Of a stretch of DNA of 64,000 bases, positions 28,256-37,175 are shown in pieces. The notes below the pieces were generated by a model. The model made no database searches. It was not told where the DNA came from and was given only the letters and a program-made list of their open reading frames with translations. The position numbers and the translations under genes were made by a program. This DNA comes from Lactobacillus kefiranofaciens (GTDB taxonomy: Bacteria; Bacillota; Bacilli; Lactobacillales; Lactobacillaceae): positions 1-64,000 of the forward strand of contig NZ_FMXC01000001.1 in NCBI RefSeq assembly GCF_900103655.1, read 5' to 3'. Each line of letters starts with the position of its first letter. The stretch's first letter is position 1.

Positions 28256-29833
28256 ATGGGTTTAAAAGATTATTTTAAAATTAATCATCAGCGTGCTTTT
28301 TTAGTATTGTTTTTAATTACGTTGACTCAAGCAGCTACTACAGTTTACACCTATTTGACTAGTTCACAGCTTAATGCTTTGTCTTAGGGAAAATTTGTCT
28401 ATTTTGTTGTATTGATTGCAGTTCAATTTATTTTCGGTCAAATTTGTAACATTAGCTTTAATTACTCTAATGTACAAAATACTAGACAAACACAGGATTT
28501 GTTTCATCAAGTAAGACAAAAAATAGTTGCACACTATTATCAAAAGCCAGCTAAAGTCTCAGAAATGGAAAATCATTTAGGCAATGATTTGCAGCTGGTG
28601 CAAGAGAGCTATTATGATGTGCTATTCTACTTTGTTTGTGACTTTATTTATATTTTGTTAACTATTGGGACGCTCTTTTCATTTCATTGGTTATTAGTTG
28701 CCTATGCCTTATTAGTTGCCTTGCTAGCAGTTCTTGTCCCTAAGTTACTTGAAAAATATACTAATAAAGCTACAGAAAAAGTATCTAGTAAAAATGCTGA
28801 TTTTTTACATGCCATAGAAAAATGGTTCAATGGACTAGCTGAATTAAGACGATATCAGAATAAAACGGTCTTAAAGAAAGTAGTAGGAAAGAATAGTTAT
28901 CAGCTAGAAAAAAGTGAATATAAACGTGACAAAGCATTAGCTTATACAGCAATGGTAGCTGCAATCTTTAATATTGCTGGGCGTGTCGGCGTACCTTTAA
29001 TTGCTGGAATTTTGTTTTTTAATCATCAAGTTGATTTAGGTGTAATTTTAACGGCTGGGTATTTCGCCAATGGTATTTTCTATAGTGTTGATAGCTGTGT
29101 GAATAGATATATGCAGTTGAAATCGACCAGAACACTTCGTAATCGATTGAAAGTGCTACAAAAAGTAGTAGTTGAAAATCAATATGATGACTTGGATAAA
29201 GTTGATTCTATTCAAGTAAAGAATTTAACCGTTCACTATAAAGCAGGTGAAAGCATTAGTTATCCTGATTTCACTCTTCATCGAAGCGACAAGGTTTTAC
29301 TGACAGGAGATAGCGGTACTGGTAAATCTACTTTGTTAAAAGTAATGCTGGGACAAGTTAAGCCTAAAACAGGTGAGGTGATTTATTTAGATAAGAACAG
29401 TAAGGTTTTACATCCCGATCTAAGGAAACTAGGCTATCTGGCGCAAGATTTATTAATCTTTCCAGGTAGCATTGCAGATAATATCACGATGTTTAATTCA
29501 AAGCTCAATTCAAGAGTTGGTGACCTAGTAGAACAAGTGGCTTTTAAAGACGATCAGGCACGTTTTAATGATGGGCTACAGACAAAGCTGGATCCTCATC
29601 ATGAATTGCTCTCTGGTGGACAGAAGCAAAAAGTAGTTTTAATGCGGTTATTACTGCACCAGACGCCGATTCTTTATTTAGATGAGCCAACTAGTGCCAT
29701 CGATCAAAAAGCCACAACCTTAATTCTGCAGAATTTGATAAAAACAAAGGCAACACTTCTAATGATTGCTCATAATTTAACATCAGAGCAAAAAGCATTG
29801 TTCGATCGTGAAATTTGCTTGGAGGAAAAATAA
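28256..29833 (+). pseudogene. ABC exporter half-transporter, first gene, nonsense mutation
   Basis: An ATG at 28256 (GAGGAAAATA site) opens MGLKDYFKINHQRAFLVLF and meets TAG at codon 44 (28385-28387; probably from CAG). The frame resumes and encodes the rest of a 525-residue exporter: membrane domain, Walker A GDSGTGKST, signature LLSGGQKQK, Walker B ILYLDEPTSAIDQ. Apart from the stop it is intact, so the lesion is recent, or the second half is made from a later start. Its stop overlaps the next gene (TAATG). Confidence 0.85.
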
Positions 29834-31386
29834 TGAACTGGAAGGAATTATTTAAGTTAGAGCTATTTAGATTTTGTCTGGCAATTAGTTTGCAAATGAT
29901 CGCTGCAGGTGGAGAGGTTGGAGTTGCCTATACTTTAACGTTGCAATTCAATGCAGTTAAAAATAGAGATTTAAAATTATTTTTATGGTGGACAGTAATT
30001 CAATTAATTTGTTATGCGTTAGTATTTTTATTTTATAATATCGCTTCCATACTTTGGCAAAAAGCATTGCAAAAGTATTTTCACTTAGTAAGACAAGAAA
30101 TCACGGATCACTATTTTACTGATAGTCATCAACATAAGGTAGGAAGTGTACAGAATCGACTAACTAATGATATAAAAATCTTGCATAAAGATTACTTTAA
30201 TTCTTTTATATGGGTAGCAGGGATGATCGCAAGCATCTGCAGTGTGACCATGACTTTATTAACCTTTCAATGGGCATTGTTAATCGCCTGTTTACTTTTA
30301 GCTGTGGTTCAAATCTTCTTGCCCAAGTTGTTAGATAAGCCACTGCAAAGAGCAACTAAGAAAGTTTCTTCAGCTAATCGAGAATATTTAACAACTTTGG
30401 GTGATTGGCTAATTGGATTGTCTGAATTGCGAAGGTTTGAAGCTAATGAAAAGTTATTCAAAACCGTTGCTAAATTTTCAGGTCGTTTGGGAGCAGCTAA
30501 TGTGCAAAAACAGAAAGTTGATCAAGAATTAGATTACTTGAATCAATTAGCTTATTCACTAGGGGATGCTTTGATTTTCTTATTAACAGGATACTTAGTT
30601 GCTAATAATTTGGTCGTGTTTGGGTTAGTCGCTAGTATTGGCAATTTTAGTGCAGCGCTTTTTAGCTCGCTTCAAGGCATCGCTAATTATACCGGCAAGA
30701 TGCGTGCAACTAAGAAGTTACGTGAAGAGATTTTAGCATCTAGAGAAAAAATTACTACGACAAGAACGGTAAATGCAAAAGCACCAGCAGGATTTACAAT
30801 TCATGATTTAGCAATTGATTTTGAAAATGGTGAAGGAGTTGTTTTCCCCGATATTCAAGTAAAAGCAGGAGAAAAGATTTTACTGACTGGTGATTCAGGA
30901 GCAGGCAAGTCAACTTTATTTAAATTGCTATTAGGAGAAAAACAAGCTAGTTGTGGTGAGATCCAATATTTTGATCAAAATGGAACGAGGATTTATCCTA
31001 ATCTATCCGAGATTGGTTATTTGCCGCAGGAACCAACTTTTTTTCCAACCACTATTGCAAAAAATATTACGATGTTTAATCAGAAATTAGATGATGGCAT
31101 AAATGCTGCAATAAAACGAGTGGAGTTTGCAAGCGATGTGACTAAGATGCCGGCAGGAATTGAGACGAGCATAAATTTGGATCAATTGAATGTTTCGGGT
31201 GGTCAAAGACAGAAAATTGTTTTAGCTAGAAGTTTGGTTCATCAAAGCAAATTAATTTTAATTGATGAAGCTGCGACGATGAAAATCTTGCAAAATATTC
31301 TTACTGGTAGTGCGACAGTCGTGTTTATTGCACATAACTTTAATGAAGAGATGCGACACCTATTTGACCGGGAAATACATCTATAG
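29833..31386 (+). CDS. ABC exporter half-transporter, second gene, NBD lacking the D-loop
   Basis: The 517-residue protein has an ABC membrane domain and an ATPase domain with Walker A GDSGAGKSTL and signature LNVSGGQRQK. Walker B LILIDEA is followed directly by ATMKILQNIL. In the first gene the same place reads DEPTSAIDQKATTLILQNL, so seven residues covering the D-loop (TSAIDQK) are missing in frame. The D-loop is needed for ATP-dependent dimerisation, so this copy is probably impaired. The chosen start (29833) overlaps the stop of the first gene; the pair likely worked as a heterodimer. Confidence 0.88.
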   Translation: MNWKELFKLELFRFCLAISLQMIAAGGEVGVAYTLTLQFNAVKNRDLKLFLWWTVIQLICYALVFLFYNIASILWQKALQKYFHLVRQEITDHYFTDSHQHKVGSVQNRLTNDIKILHKDYFNSFIWVAGMIASICSVTMTLLTFQWALLIACLLLAVVQIFLPKLLDKPLQRATKKVSSANREYLTTLGDWLIGLSELRRFEANEKLFKTVAKFSGRLGAANVQKQKVDQELDYLNQLAYSLGDALIFLLTGYLVANNLVVFGLVASIGNFSAALFSSLQGIANYTGKMRATKKLREEILASREKITTTRTVNAKAPAGFTIHDLAIDFENGEGVVFPDIQVKAGEKILLTGDSGAGKSTLFKLLLGEKQASCGEIQYFDQNGTRIYPNLSEIGYLPQEPTFFPTTIAKNITMFNQKLDDGINAAIKRVEFASDVTKMPAGIETSINLDQLNVSGGQRQKIVLARSLVHQSKLILIDEAATMKILQNILTGSATVVFIAHNFNEEMRHLFDREIHL

Positions 31387-31485
31387 ATCAGTTTATAAAA
31401 TGATTCGCACAATTTTGTTTAATAATTAGTTTTTTTAAATTATCAAAGCGATTAAGGATTTTGATTTTTTTGTGTAATAAATATT

Positions 31486-31512
31486 GAGTACTATAGTTAA
31501 TACTATGGAGTC
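31486..31512. promoter_or_regulatory. Imperfect dyad upstream of the PARG gene
   Basis: GAGTACTATAGT TA ATACTATGGAGTC forms an imperfect inverted repeat about 55 bases ahead of the next gene. It resembles the spaced operators of MerR-type regulators, but no such regulator is seen in the window and the -10 is not clear. Confidence 0.3.
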
Positions 31513-31566
31513 ATAGCAAATCAGAGTAAACTAAAAGAAAAATAGACGTAAAAGAAGGTATGTTCA

Positions 31567-32361
31567 ATGAATAGAACTCAAGTAAAAGACAACGCCAGAA
31601 AACATGAGGCAATGGTAGAGAAACTGTTTCAAACGCAGATTCAGCAGTCAATTGAAGAAACTATCGTGTATGATCAGGATTCTTTTAATGATAAATCAAA
31701 AAATAATTTTACTAAATTAGCCCAGCAAATCGTTTGGCCACTAGCTACGGATCAAGCAGTAATCAAGGCTTTTAAAACATATAAAGGTCAAAAAATTGCG
31801 GCATTGAATTTTGCTTCATATACTAATCCCGGCGGGGGTTTCTTGAATGGTGCTATGGCGCAAGAAGAAGCGATTTGCGCGCAATCAGATTTGTATCCAG
31901 TTATTTCGAGTCAGAAGAATTTCTATGATTGGAATAAACGGCATCTGAATCAGAAGATGTATTTAAATCGCGCCTTGTATTCACCCGATATTTTATGGGG
32001 CACTTCTACGGTGCCACAGGGGAAGAGTGCTGTGATTACTTGTGCTGCACCTAATAAGAGTGCTGGCCGACGTTTAGTAGAAGATAAAGAAGCACAAATG
32101 AAATTTGAGAGTAACGCAAATAGTGCAATGCTTAGTCGCATGAATTTTGTTAAGCAAATTGCTGAAGAGCAGAAAGTTAATGTCTTAATCTTAGGTGCAT
32201 GGGGAGCAGGCGTCTTTGGCTTTACGGCAGATGAAGTTGCTAAAATGTGGCGGAGAGTTTTTGCTCAGACAAGCAGCATTGAAATAGTAATCTATGCTAT
32301 TATTCCTGATAAACGTAGTAATCAGGCAGTTCGCGCTTTTAAAGATGTATTTGAAAAGTAA
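31567..32361 (+). CDS. Bacterial-type PARG (TIGR02452/DUF2263 macrodomain-like hydrolase)
   Basis: The 264-residue protein contains the PARG catalytic signature in order: NFASYTNPGGGFLNGAM AQEEAIC, i.e. GGG-x6-QEE, at about residues 88-105, then GAWGAGVFGF. These enzymes remove ADP-ribose from proteins (or poly-ADP-ribose). Its gene stands alone between the ABC pair and a PH-SHOCT gene. The link to ADP-ribosylation recalls the broken DarT-like gene 20 kb away, but nothing shows they act together. Confidence 0.88.
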   Translation: MNRTQVKDNARKHEAMVEKLFQTQIQQSIEETIVYDQDSFNDKSKNNFTKLAQQIVWPLATDQAVIKAFKTYKGQKIAALNFASYTNPGGGFLNGAMAQEEAICAQSDLYPVISSQKNFYDWNKRHLNQKMYLNRALYSPDILWGTSTVPQGKSAVITCAAPNKSAGRRLVEDKEAQMKFESNANSAMLSRMNFVKQIAEEQKVNVLILGAWGAGVFGFTADEVAKMWRRVFAQTSSIEIVIYAIIPDKRSNQAVRAFKDVFEK

Positions 32362-32377
32362 TAAGAGAAGTTAATTT

Positions 32378-32986
32378 ATGGGATTATTTAATTTATTTAG
32401 TAAAAAACAGCAACAAGCTAATCAGTCATTCTTAGCTAAGCAACGTAGCCAGCAGGCAATTGTCAAAATAAAAAAATTAGCTTTGCCATCTAGGATCAAG
32501 CAGCAATTAATCAAAGCTGAAGTTTATGATGTTTGGTTGAATAGTCATGATTTGTTGCCCTTGGCAAATTTAATTGAAGAAAGTGAAACGATTGAATATG
32601 CGGCTGTTGGAATTGATGACCATAGCAAGACAGTAATGTTAATTTGTACGAATTATCGTTTGCTTATTTTACAAAAGAAAATGACTAGTGAAAATACAAA
32701 TATTATTCCGCTAGCTCAGATTAAGAGTGTTATCCTCAAACAACAATTGGCTTATGTTGAATTGAAGTTGATTGTCAAGGATGCACAGTTAGATTTTAAC
32801 TCGCTTAATAAAGTACCAGCTGGAATTCTAGCAGATAAAATTAGAAAATATGCTAAATTAGCCCAGAAAGGATCGGTTGTCGATCAACAGCTGGAACAAA
32901 TTAAAAAGTTGAAAGGCCTTAAGGATGAAGGCATTTTGACTGAAGAAGAGTTTCAGGCAAAAAAGAAGAAAATTTTGGATATGTAA
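32378..32986 (+). CDS. PH-like domain protein with C-terminal SHOCT domain
   Basis: The 202-residue protein has a bacterial PH-like beta core (roughly residues 65-150: VGIDDHSKTVMLICTNYRLLIL...) and ends with a SHOCT module, LEQIKKLKGLKDEGILTEEEF. Function unknown. It lies 16 bases after the PARG gene, so the two may be cotranscribed. Confidence 0.75.
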   Translation: MGLFNLFSKKQQQANQSFLAKQRSQQAIVKIKKLALPSRIKQQLIKAEVYDVWLNSHDLLPLANLIEESETIEYAAVGIDDHSKTVMLICTNYRLLILQKKMTSENTNIIPLAQIKSVILKQQLAYVELKLIVKDAQLDFNSLNKVPAGILADKIRKYAKLAQKGSVVDQQLEQIKKLKGLKDEGILTEEEFQAKKKKILDM

Positions 32987-32990
32987 ACAG

Positions 32991-33022
32991 AAAGCTGAGT
33001 ATCATCAAATACTCAGCTTTCT
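32991..33022. terminator. Bidirectional terminator
   Basis: AAAGCTGAGTAT / ATACTCAGCTTT perfect stem between convergent genes. Confidence 0.9.
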
Positions 33023-33024
33023 TC

Positions 33025-35143
33025 TTATTTAACTTGCATTTTCATAATTGCCTTAACCGAAATAATCTCAATTTGTTGTGTAGCAATATTTTTAACTTGC
33101 AGCATCTTATTGATGGTTGGGTTAGCAGCAGCTTGCATAATGTCTTCGATGATTTGTGAATCAGGAGAACTGTACTCATATTTAGTTTCATCAAAGGTCG
33201 CCAATAAAATAGTTGAACCGGTATTAGCAACAGGAGCTTTTGGTGCTTCAATTGGAGCAGATTCAGTTGCAACTGGTTTACTAATCAATTTATTTGCAAT
33301 TGGTTTATTTTTAGGCTCGGCATGCTTGATAATCTTAACTTTAGGCACTTCGATTTTCTTTTCTGGCTCTGTAGCTTTAGCTTTTTCAACTGTTTTAATA
33401 GGTTGCTTGTCTTCTTTTTTAGGTTCAGTGGAAGTTTTATTAACCGTGGCCTTTAAGATCTTATCTGTATCAATTTTCTTAGGCTTTTCTACAGGTACTG
33501 GCATTTTTATCAATTGGGATTTCGCGTTTAGTGACAATGGTATTTTTGTTAGGTAAAAGATTACGAACAGTTTTACGTGCTTTGAAGAGGTCCATGACCC
33601 TGGGACCGTAAACATTAATTGAGTAATGTAATCCATTAAGAGGGAAGAATTCTTCTTGTCTAATGCGTGTGTCAACTTCACTACGGTCAATCCCGGTTTG
33701 TTTAACAATATCATCAGTTGTAAAAATAGGTAGGATATCTTTTAGGTGTTCTACAGTTGATGCATCTTGTGCACCAATCACTTTTCGCATGATGTCCCAA
33801 CTTTTAGCGTCATATCGTCTGGTTAAGCCTGAATCCGCGGTTGGCTTAATAAGACCTTGTTTTCTTGCATTTTCTACAATTTTTTTGTCAACATCTAATG
33901 TATTAACTAATTCAAGCTCAGATAAGGCAGAGGTTGGTCGCAAGGATTCAATCTCGTTTGAAATTTCTTCAGTATGAATGTCTTTAGCTAAAGCCCAATT
34001 CTGATAACTAGCGATGTAGCTGGATTCGCCTTCTTCAGGATGAAGCCACATAATATAGCCTAGGAAGATATTAGGGTTAGTTGGTACAGGGACAAATTCA
34101 TGTTCAGTCAACAATTTGAAGTCAGTTACCATATTGAAAGTACCACTGTTTGAAGGTGAGGCTTCACTCATGAATTGGATCTTGTCACCTGGTTTCAATT
34201 CGCCTAACTTTTTAATATCGCTAACGTAGGGCAAATAATACTTGGCAAAAATCAAACGATCGCTGGCAACATTGCGTATATTTTTAACTTCCAACTGCGG
34301 CATTTTATGACCGATTGAAGGGATTTTAATGGCGTGACTACGAATTACTTCGGCAGTATAGGTTTCTTTGCTTTTGTTAACCAAAGGAAGAACGTCGTTA
34401 GATTCACCTTGCTGTAATGCTTGCAAACGTTGTTGGAATTTCTTATAGCGACTGGGTTGGAACTTAACATCAACGTGGGCCCCATTAGCTGCAAACTCAT
34501 CAGTATTATGGGTTAAATAATTTTCTGTATAATTCTTCTTAGTAAGATTATTATTGCTTAATTCAACTACCCAGGAATCTTGACGATCGTAGCCGCTGAC
34601 TAATGTTTCAGGACGATTAGTACCTAAAAATATCCCAGCTTTTTTAATAAATGTAGCAGCTAAGCCGTATTTCCCTTGACCATATTGTTTAACCTTACTA
34701 ATTCCTTCGATATAATCGCCAATTGCCAGTTGTTGATCAGGATGTTCAATATATTTGATATTTTCAATATTTAACCAGGCGTGATAGTCAAGAATTTCTA
34801 TTTTTTCATCTGAATAACAAGAAATTTTATCAATTAATAGTGAACCATTTAAATTAGTTTTATTAGGTAAAGTTACATCACCTAATACACCCAGCCATTT
34901 TACCCAAATATCAGCATCAAAATAGGGCTTAAGGCGAATATGAACAGAATTAGGATGTAAATATTTGTTCAATTGTCCATTGATAATTTGATTTCTTTTC
35001 ATATTGAAGACAATTGCTTTTTTAGCTAATTTTAATTCTTTTATTTTAATAAAATCAGCATATAATTGATTTTCTTTATTGCTACTATGATGTAGCTTAT
35101 GTCGATTCTTATGCAAAAGCTTTTTCAAGTTATCGGTTTTCAT
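33025..35143 (-). pseudogene. Large unrecognised protein, frameshifted at an A-run
   Basis: The minus-strand frame from 35143 (MKTDNLKKLLHKNRHKL...) gives 554 residues and ends at 33479. The neighbouring frame continues with MPVPVEKPKKIDTDKILKA, a Pro/Lys-rich linker and a C-terminal block to 33025. Contracting A5 (plus-strand 33504-33508) to A4 would make one ~710-residue protein. I do not recognise the N-terminal region; a later segment TTDDIVKQTGIDRSEVDTRI looks helix-turn-helix-like. An A-run at the break could mean phase variation, a mutation, or a reading error. Confidence 0.7.
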
Positions 35144-35387
35144 AATTTTCCTTCTTTATTCTAAGTAATTAATTTTTTCTTTTTTATGATTCAACTTAGT
35201 ACAAGGTTAAACATCTCCTTACTATTGTCAGTTATTCCATTATATAATAAAATCTAATATATAATAAAATCTAAGTTTTTTTCGTAAAAGTCAAATATGG
35301 TCAATTTTGCGTCCAATTCTGTAAGTAAAATATTTAGCAAAGCCTAAAAATTATCTTGCTAAATTAAAATTTATTTAGAAGCATAAA

Positions 35388-35434
35388 AATAGTTCATTAC
35401 CATTTTAGTTGTGGTGATGAACTATTTTCTTTTT
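35388..35434. terminator. Hairpin terminator upstream of the large unknown gene
   Basis: AATAGTTCATTAC / GTGATGAACTATT arms with T-rich flank (TTTTCTTTTTT). Bases 35144-35387 between it and the large unknown gene hold no gene that I can see, only AT-rich sequence. Confidence 0.7.
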
Positions 35435-35790
35435 TATAACCAAGTTTGTTCAAAAATATTTTCTTTAAAGCCACAGGTTAAATGCTGTTCATCAACAACA
35501 AGGGGCCTTTTGATCAATTTACCATCTTTAGCCATCATGCTTGCAGCTTCATTAATAGTCATTGTTGGTATCTTATTTTTTAATTTTTGTTCGCGGTAAT
35601 GCTGACCATGTGTATTGAAAAAGTATTTTAAGCCACGATCTTAATACTTGGTCATCCAATTAATTAAATCTTCTTTTTTAGGTGGTTGTTCTACTAAATC
35701 TTGAAATTCGTACTTAACATTGTGCGCATCCATCCATTTTTGTGCTTTGCGTGAAGTAGAGCAGCGTTTGTAACCGTAGAATTTAATCAT
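35434..35790 (-). pseudogene. ArsC/Spx-family thioredoxin-fold protein, nonsense mutation
   Basis: On the minus strand an ATG at 35790 opens MIKFYGYKRCSTSRKAQKW, the CxxS redox/active-site region of the arsenate reductase/Spx family, and meets TAA at codon 50 (35641-35643). The same frame then continues DRGLKYFFNTHGQHYREQKL and KLIKRPLVVD to a stop at 35434. The whole would be 118 residues. One base change explains the break. Confidence 0.85.
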
Positions 35791-35804
35791 AATTATCCTT
35801 TCAT

Positions 35805-36701
35805 TTATTTTTGCAAAAAGTTTCTGAAAAATTCAATTTCCTCATCGTTTGCAATATCAGCTAATTCGTCCTTTTGATCAACGAAGAAGACATGACCGTG
35901 CGGATTATCTTTATCACCATAAGATTTACAGATTGCATGGACGCCACGTCCTAATAAGAAGCCAAAGAGCGTAAATTGCATATCATGCAAAAAGTCATTG
36001 TTGGCGGTAATTAAGTAAGTAGGCAGGAAGTTTTGATTAATGTATTTTTCGACGTTAAGCTGCTCGTGATATTTATTTATTGCTTTTTTAGTAAAGTAAG
36101 TACTAGCTAATCCATCTAGGTTGCTTGGGGTTAGCATGAAAGAAGCAGCACAGTTTAGGCCAACTGCACGGAATTTTAAATTCAATGGCTTATATGGGAA
36201 TAGCTTTGCATAATCAGGATTAGTTAAAATAGTTGCATATTGTTCTGCCATTTGTCCGCCAGCACTATCACCAACGATGAAAACATTATTTCTGTCTAAA
36301 CGATATTCCTCAGCGTGCTCATCAACCCAGTGCATGTAACGATCGACATCGTCTAGTTCATCTGGAAATTCCGCATTTTCTGGCGCTAAACGATAATTAG
36401 GATTAATAAAAGCAAAACCTCGCTTAGCAAGTCCCATACCATAGTATTGGTAGATCTCTTTAGTACCATAAACCCAGCCACCACCGTGAATATTAATGAT
36501 TACAGGAAATGGGGCCTTGTATTTTTTAGGTAGATAGACATCTAATGTATGCCATTTCTGATCTGGACCATAAGGCAGATTGTCTAAACGTTCAACTTCA
36601 GGAATATCATTTGGCAGATCGCTATCTCGCTTAGTATCGTGTTTGTAGGCACCGGTTCTGAAATCTTCTACGAATTTTTTGATTTTATCTTTAAGTTCCA
36701 T
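35805..36701 (-). CDS. Alpha/beta hydrolase, HSL-type esterase
   Basis: The 298-residue protein has the oxyanion-hole motif NIHGGGWVYG (about residue 70) and the nucleophile elbow IVGDSAGGQ (about residue 144), the HSL/family IV esterase pattern. A further loop PNYRLAPE supports it. No signal peptide is seen, so it probably acts in the cytosol on short-chain esters. It lies 14 bases downstream of the ArsC-like remnant's start, on the same strand. Confidence 0.88.
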   Translation of the reverse strand: MELKDKIKKFVEDFRTGAYKHDTKRDSDLPNDIPEVERLDNLPYGPDQKWHTLDVYLPKKYKAPFPVIINIHGGGWVYGTKEIYQYYGMGLAKRGFAFINPNYRLAPENAEFPDELDDVDRYMHWVDEHAEEYRLDRNNVFIVGDSAGGQMAEQYATILTNPDYAKLFPYKPLNLKFRAVGLNCAASFMLTPSNLDGLASTYFTKKAINKYHEQLNVEKYINQNFLPTYLITANNDFLHDMQFTLFGFLLGRGVHAICKSYGDKDNPHGHVFFVDQKDELADIANDEEIEFFRNFLQK

Positions 36702-36799
36702 AGTCGTTCTCTTTTCTAGTAAGTATCTGTATCTAATTAAATTATACTTTAATTAATTTGCCTAGAATTGAAAAAATAAGAATTTTTTTGAAAATACCC

Positions 36800-36828
36800 T
36801 TGCATTTCGAATGAGCTTCTCATATAAT
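36800..36828 (+). promoter_or_regulatory. Promoter of tRNA-Arg
   Basis: TTGCAT (36800-36805), 17 bases, TATAAT (36823-36828), about 38 bases ahead of the tRNA. Confidence 0.75.
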
Positions 36829-36866
36829 AATTTATGTTCTGTTGAGGACATACAAACATACAAGAT

Positions 36867-36940
36867 GGTCTGGTAGCTCAGCTGGATAGAGCAACAGTCT
36901 TCTAAACTGTGGGTCGTGGGTTCGAATCTCACCCGGATCA
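36867..36940 (+). tRNA. tRNA-Arg (anticodon UCU)
   Basis: A 74-base cloverleaf can be drawn: acceptor GGTCTGG / CCGGATC, D arm GCTC...GAGC, anticodon stem ACAGT / ACTGT with loop CTTCTAA (anticodon TCT at 36901-36903), T arm GTGGG TTCGAAT CTCAC, discriminator A. CCA is not encoded. It reads AGA/AGG codons. Confidence 0.95.
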
Positions 36941-36947
36941 TAAATGT

Positions 36948-36974
36948 AGCAACGTTTTCAAGCGTTGCTTTTTT
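36948..36974 (+). terminator. Terminator of tRNA-Arg
   Basis: AGCAACG / CGTTGCT with T6 directly after the tRNA. Confidence 0.85.
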
Positions 36975-37070
36975 GTATTTTAAGTGATTGACCATTAATT
37001 TGAAATGATTAATTGTATAATACAAATAGATGACAAATGTTAATCGCTTCTTACATTATAACCATATCGG

Positions 37071-37158
37071 TTGACTAAAGTTTAAATCGATATTATTCTA
37101 AATTTGATTCCATATAAAGAAGATCTACAAATGTGAAATTTTTTAGTTGTTTTCACAT
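37071..37158 (+). promoter_or_regulatory. Promoter and 5' UTR hairpin of the lysozyme gene
   Basis: TTGACT (37071-37076) and TATTCT (37094-37099) are 17 bases apart. The untranslated leader ends with a perfect eight-base stem ATGTGAAA / TTTCACAT (37131-37158) three bases ahead of the GGAGG site, which may protect the mRNA or control access of ribosomes. Confidence 0.5.
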
Positions 37159-37175
37159 AGCGGAGGAAATTAATT

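Noticed and set aside
29815-29832. Earlier start of the second ABC gene (MLGGKIMNW...)
   Set aside because: The region before the ATG at 29833 carries the GGAGG site and the TAATG overlap, so the earlier start is unlikely.
33110-33977. Two plus-strand frames opposite the large unknown gene
   Set aside because: They are antisense shadows of the minus-strand coding frames, with no ribosome binding sites.
35411-35599. A plus-strand frame of 62 codons
   Set aside because: It lies opposite the ArsC/Spx-like remnant, whose minus-strand translation is clearly recognisable.
36867-36940. tRNA-gene attachment site for an integrated element
   Set aside because: The tRNA 3' end is not repeated downstream in the window as far as I can see, and no integrase is present.
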